From JAEUOS01 sp964470865 (lineage in GTDB: Bacteria; Pseudomonadota; Gammaproteobacteria; Burkholderiales; JAEUOS01): a stretch of DNA of 6,927 nt. The stretch lies in contig CAYYFR010000268.1 of NCBI GenBank assembly GCA_964470865.1, positions 1 through 6,927 of the forward strand, in the 5' to 3' direction. Shown piece after piece: positions 6,456 to 6,927 of this stretch (position 1 is the stretch's first letter; every line of letters starts with the position of its first letter). The translations under genes were made by a program, and so were the position numbers. The notes under the pieces are model-generated. The model searched no databases. It saw only the letters and a list, made by a program, of their open reading frames with translations, and was not told the origin of the DNA.

Positions 6456-6536
6456 CGTTGCCGGGCTTGAAATACACTCCGGGTGCTACAAACTGCCTGG
6501 TCCCTGTCACCAAAAAGTTCAATAGTTGAGCCCAGC

Positions 6537-6927
6537 ATGTCTACCGACGCGATTCTTTCAGTAACCCCTCTCGGGTTCCCCTGGCAAACCATAGACCCGT
6601 TTCTGTTTTGTGTGTATCACGACGACAGCTACCCCAAGGGCAACGACGCGATGGGGCCCGCCGCCTCGCTGGCCGGGCGCGACCTCGGCCAGGATTTCGC
6701 CGGCCTTGATGGCTGGCGCATGTATCACGGCCGCGAGGTGCCGGGCTTTCCGTCGCACCCGCACCGCGGTTTCGAGACAGTCACCATCGTGCGCCGCGGC
6801 CTGATCGATCATGCCGACTCTCTCGGCGCCGCCGCCCGCTTCGGCGGCGGCGACGTGCAATGGCTGACCGCCGGGCGCGGCGTGGTGCATTCGGAAATGT
6901 TCCCGCTCCTGGACCGCAACCAGCCCA
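6537..6927 (+). CDS. Pirin-family cupin protein (3' end outside the window)
   Basis: The frame opens at ATG 6537 and stays open to the window edge, giving 130 residues of a protein usually about 230-300 long. It shows the N-terminal cupin domain of pirins: a conserved lead-in PLGFPWQTIDPFLFCVYHDD (11-30), GWRMYHG (59-65), then the metal-binding motif HPHRGFETVT with H74 and H76, and GVVHSEMF with H118 and E120. The spacing of these four ligands nearly equals that of human pirin (H56, H58, H101, E103), so an Fe-binding site is expected. Some bacterial pirins have quercetin dioxygenase activity and others bind metabolic enzymes; the role here cannot be told. The gene diverges from the minus-strand genes. 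Its Shine-Dalgarno is weak (GAG 6 bases before the ATG), and no strong promoter is visible. Confidence 0.93.
   Translation, partial: MSTDAILSVTPLGFPWQTIDPFLFCVYHDDSYPKGNDAMGPAASLAGRDLGQDFAGLDGWRMYHGREVPGFPSHPHRGFETVTIVRRGLIDHADSLGAAARFGGGDVQWLTAGRGVVHSEMFPLLDRNQP

Noticed and set aside
4956..6470. 504-codon plus-strand frame opposite the dehydratase and CoA-transferase remnant
   Set aside because: Its composition is that of an antisense shadow, it shows no recognisable motif, and both genes on the other strand are clear.
5506..6522. 338-codon minus-strand frame overlapping both the CoA-transferase remnant and the dehydratase
   Set aside because: I checked it as a possible frameshifted continuation of the CoA-transferase. 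It holds no family motifs and reads as an out-of-frame shadow.

Overview
The window looks like an ordinary chromosomal segment of a GC-rich betaproteobacterium, most likely of the order Burkholderiales. This placement rests on the high GC content, the TctD/TctE-type two-component pair and the general style of the proteins. It is an inference from protein character, not from a marker gene. No transposase, integrase, phage gene, CRISPR array or toxin-antitoxin pair is visible, and I found no convincing undescribed system.

Layout, left to right. Bases 1-125 hold no recognisable gene. A tRNA-Phe(GAA) with an encoded CCA lies on the minus strand at 126-201, behind a perfect TATAAT box at 233-238. 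A two-component operon follows on the minus strand: an OmpR/TctD-type response regulator (1881-2576) and then a TctE-type membrane histidine kinase (336-1874). Next, also on the minus strand, is a large membrane protein with a C-terminal spermidine-synthase-like domain (2701-4854). Upstream of it are a PLP-dependent threonine/serine dehydratase (4992-5954) and, 15 bases before that, an N-terminal fragment of a CaiB/BaiF-type CoA-transferase (5970-6344). A pirin-family gene diverges on the plus strand from 6537 and runs off the right edge.

How the genes work together. Only the regulator-kinase pair is clearly one functional unit: a membrane sensor that probably responds to a small ligand such as a carboxylate and phosphorylates a DNA-binding regulator. 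No target transporter (TctABC type) is in the window. The dehydratase and the CoA-transferase remnant are arranged as an operon, but the remnant lacks about two thirds of its family length, including the catalytic aspartate region, so a deletion in an older operon is the simplest reading. The other genes are unrelated housekeeping or metabolic functions.

Points worth a second look are the truncated CoA-transferase, a hairpin that would pair both the Shine-Dalgarno and the start codon of the membrane protein gene, a 12-base promoter-like motif shared by two upstream regions, a dyad in the divergent intergenic region, and a same-frame regulator/kinase junction with a TTG start.
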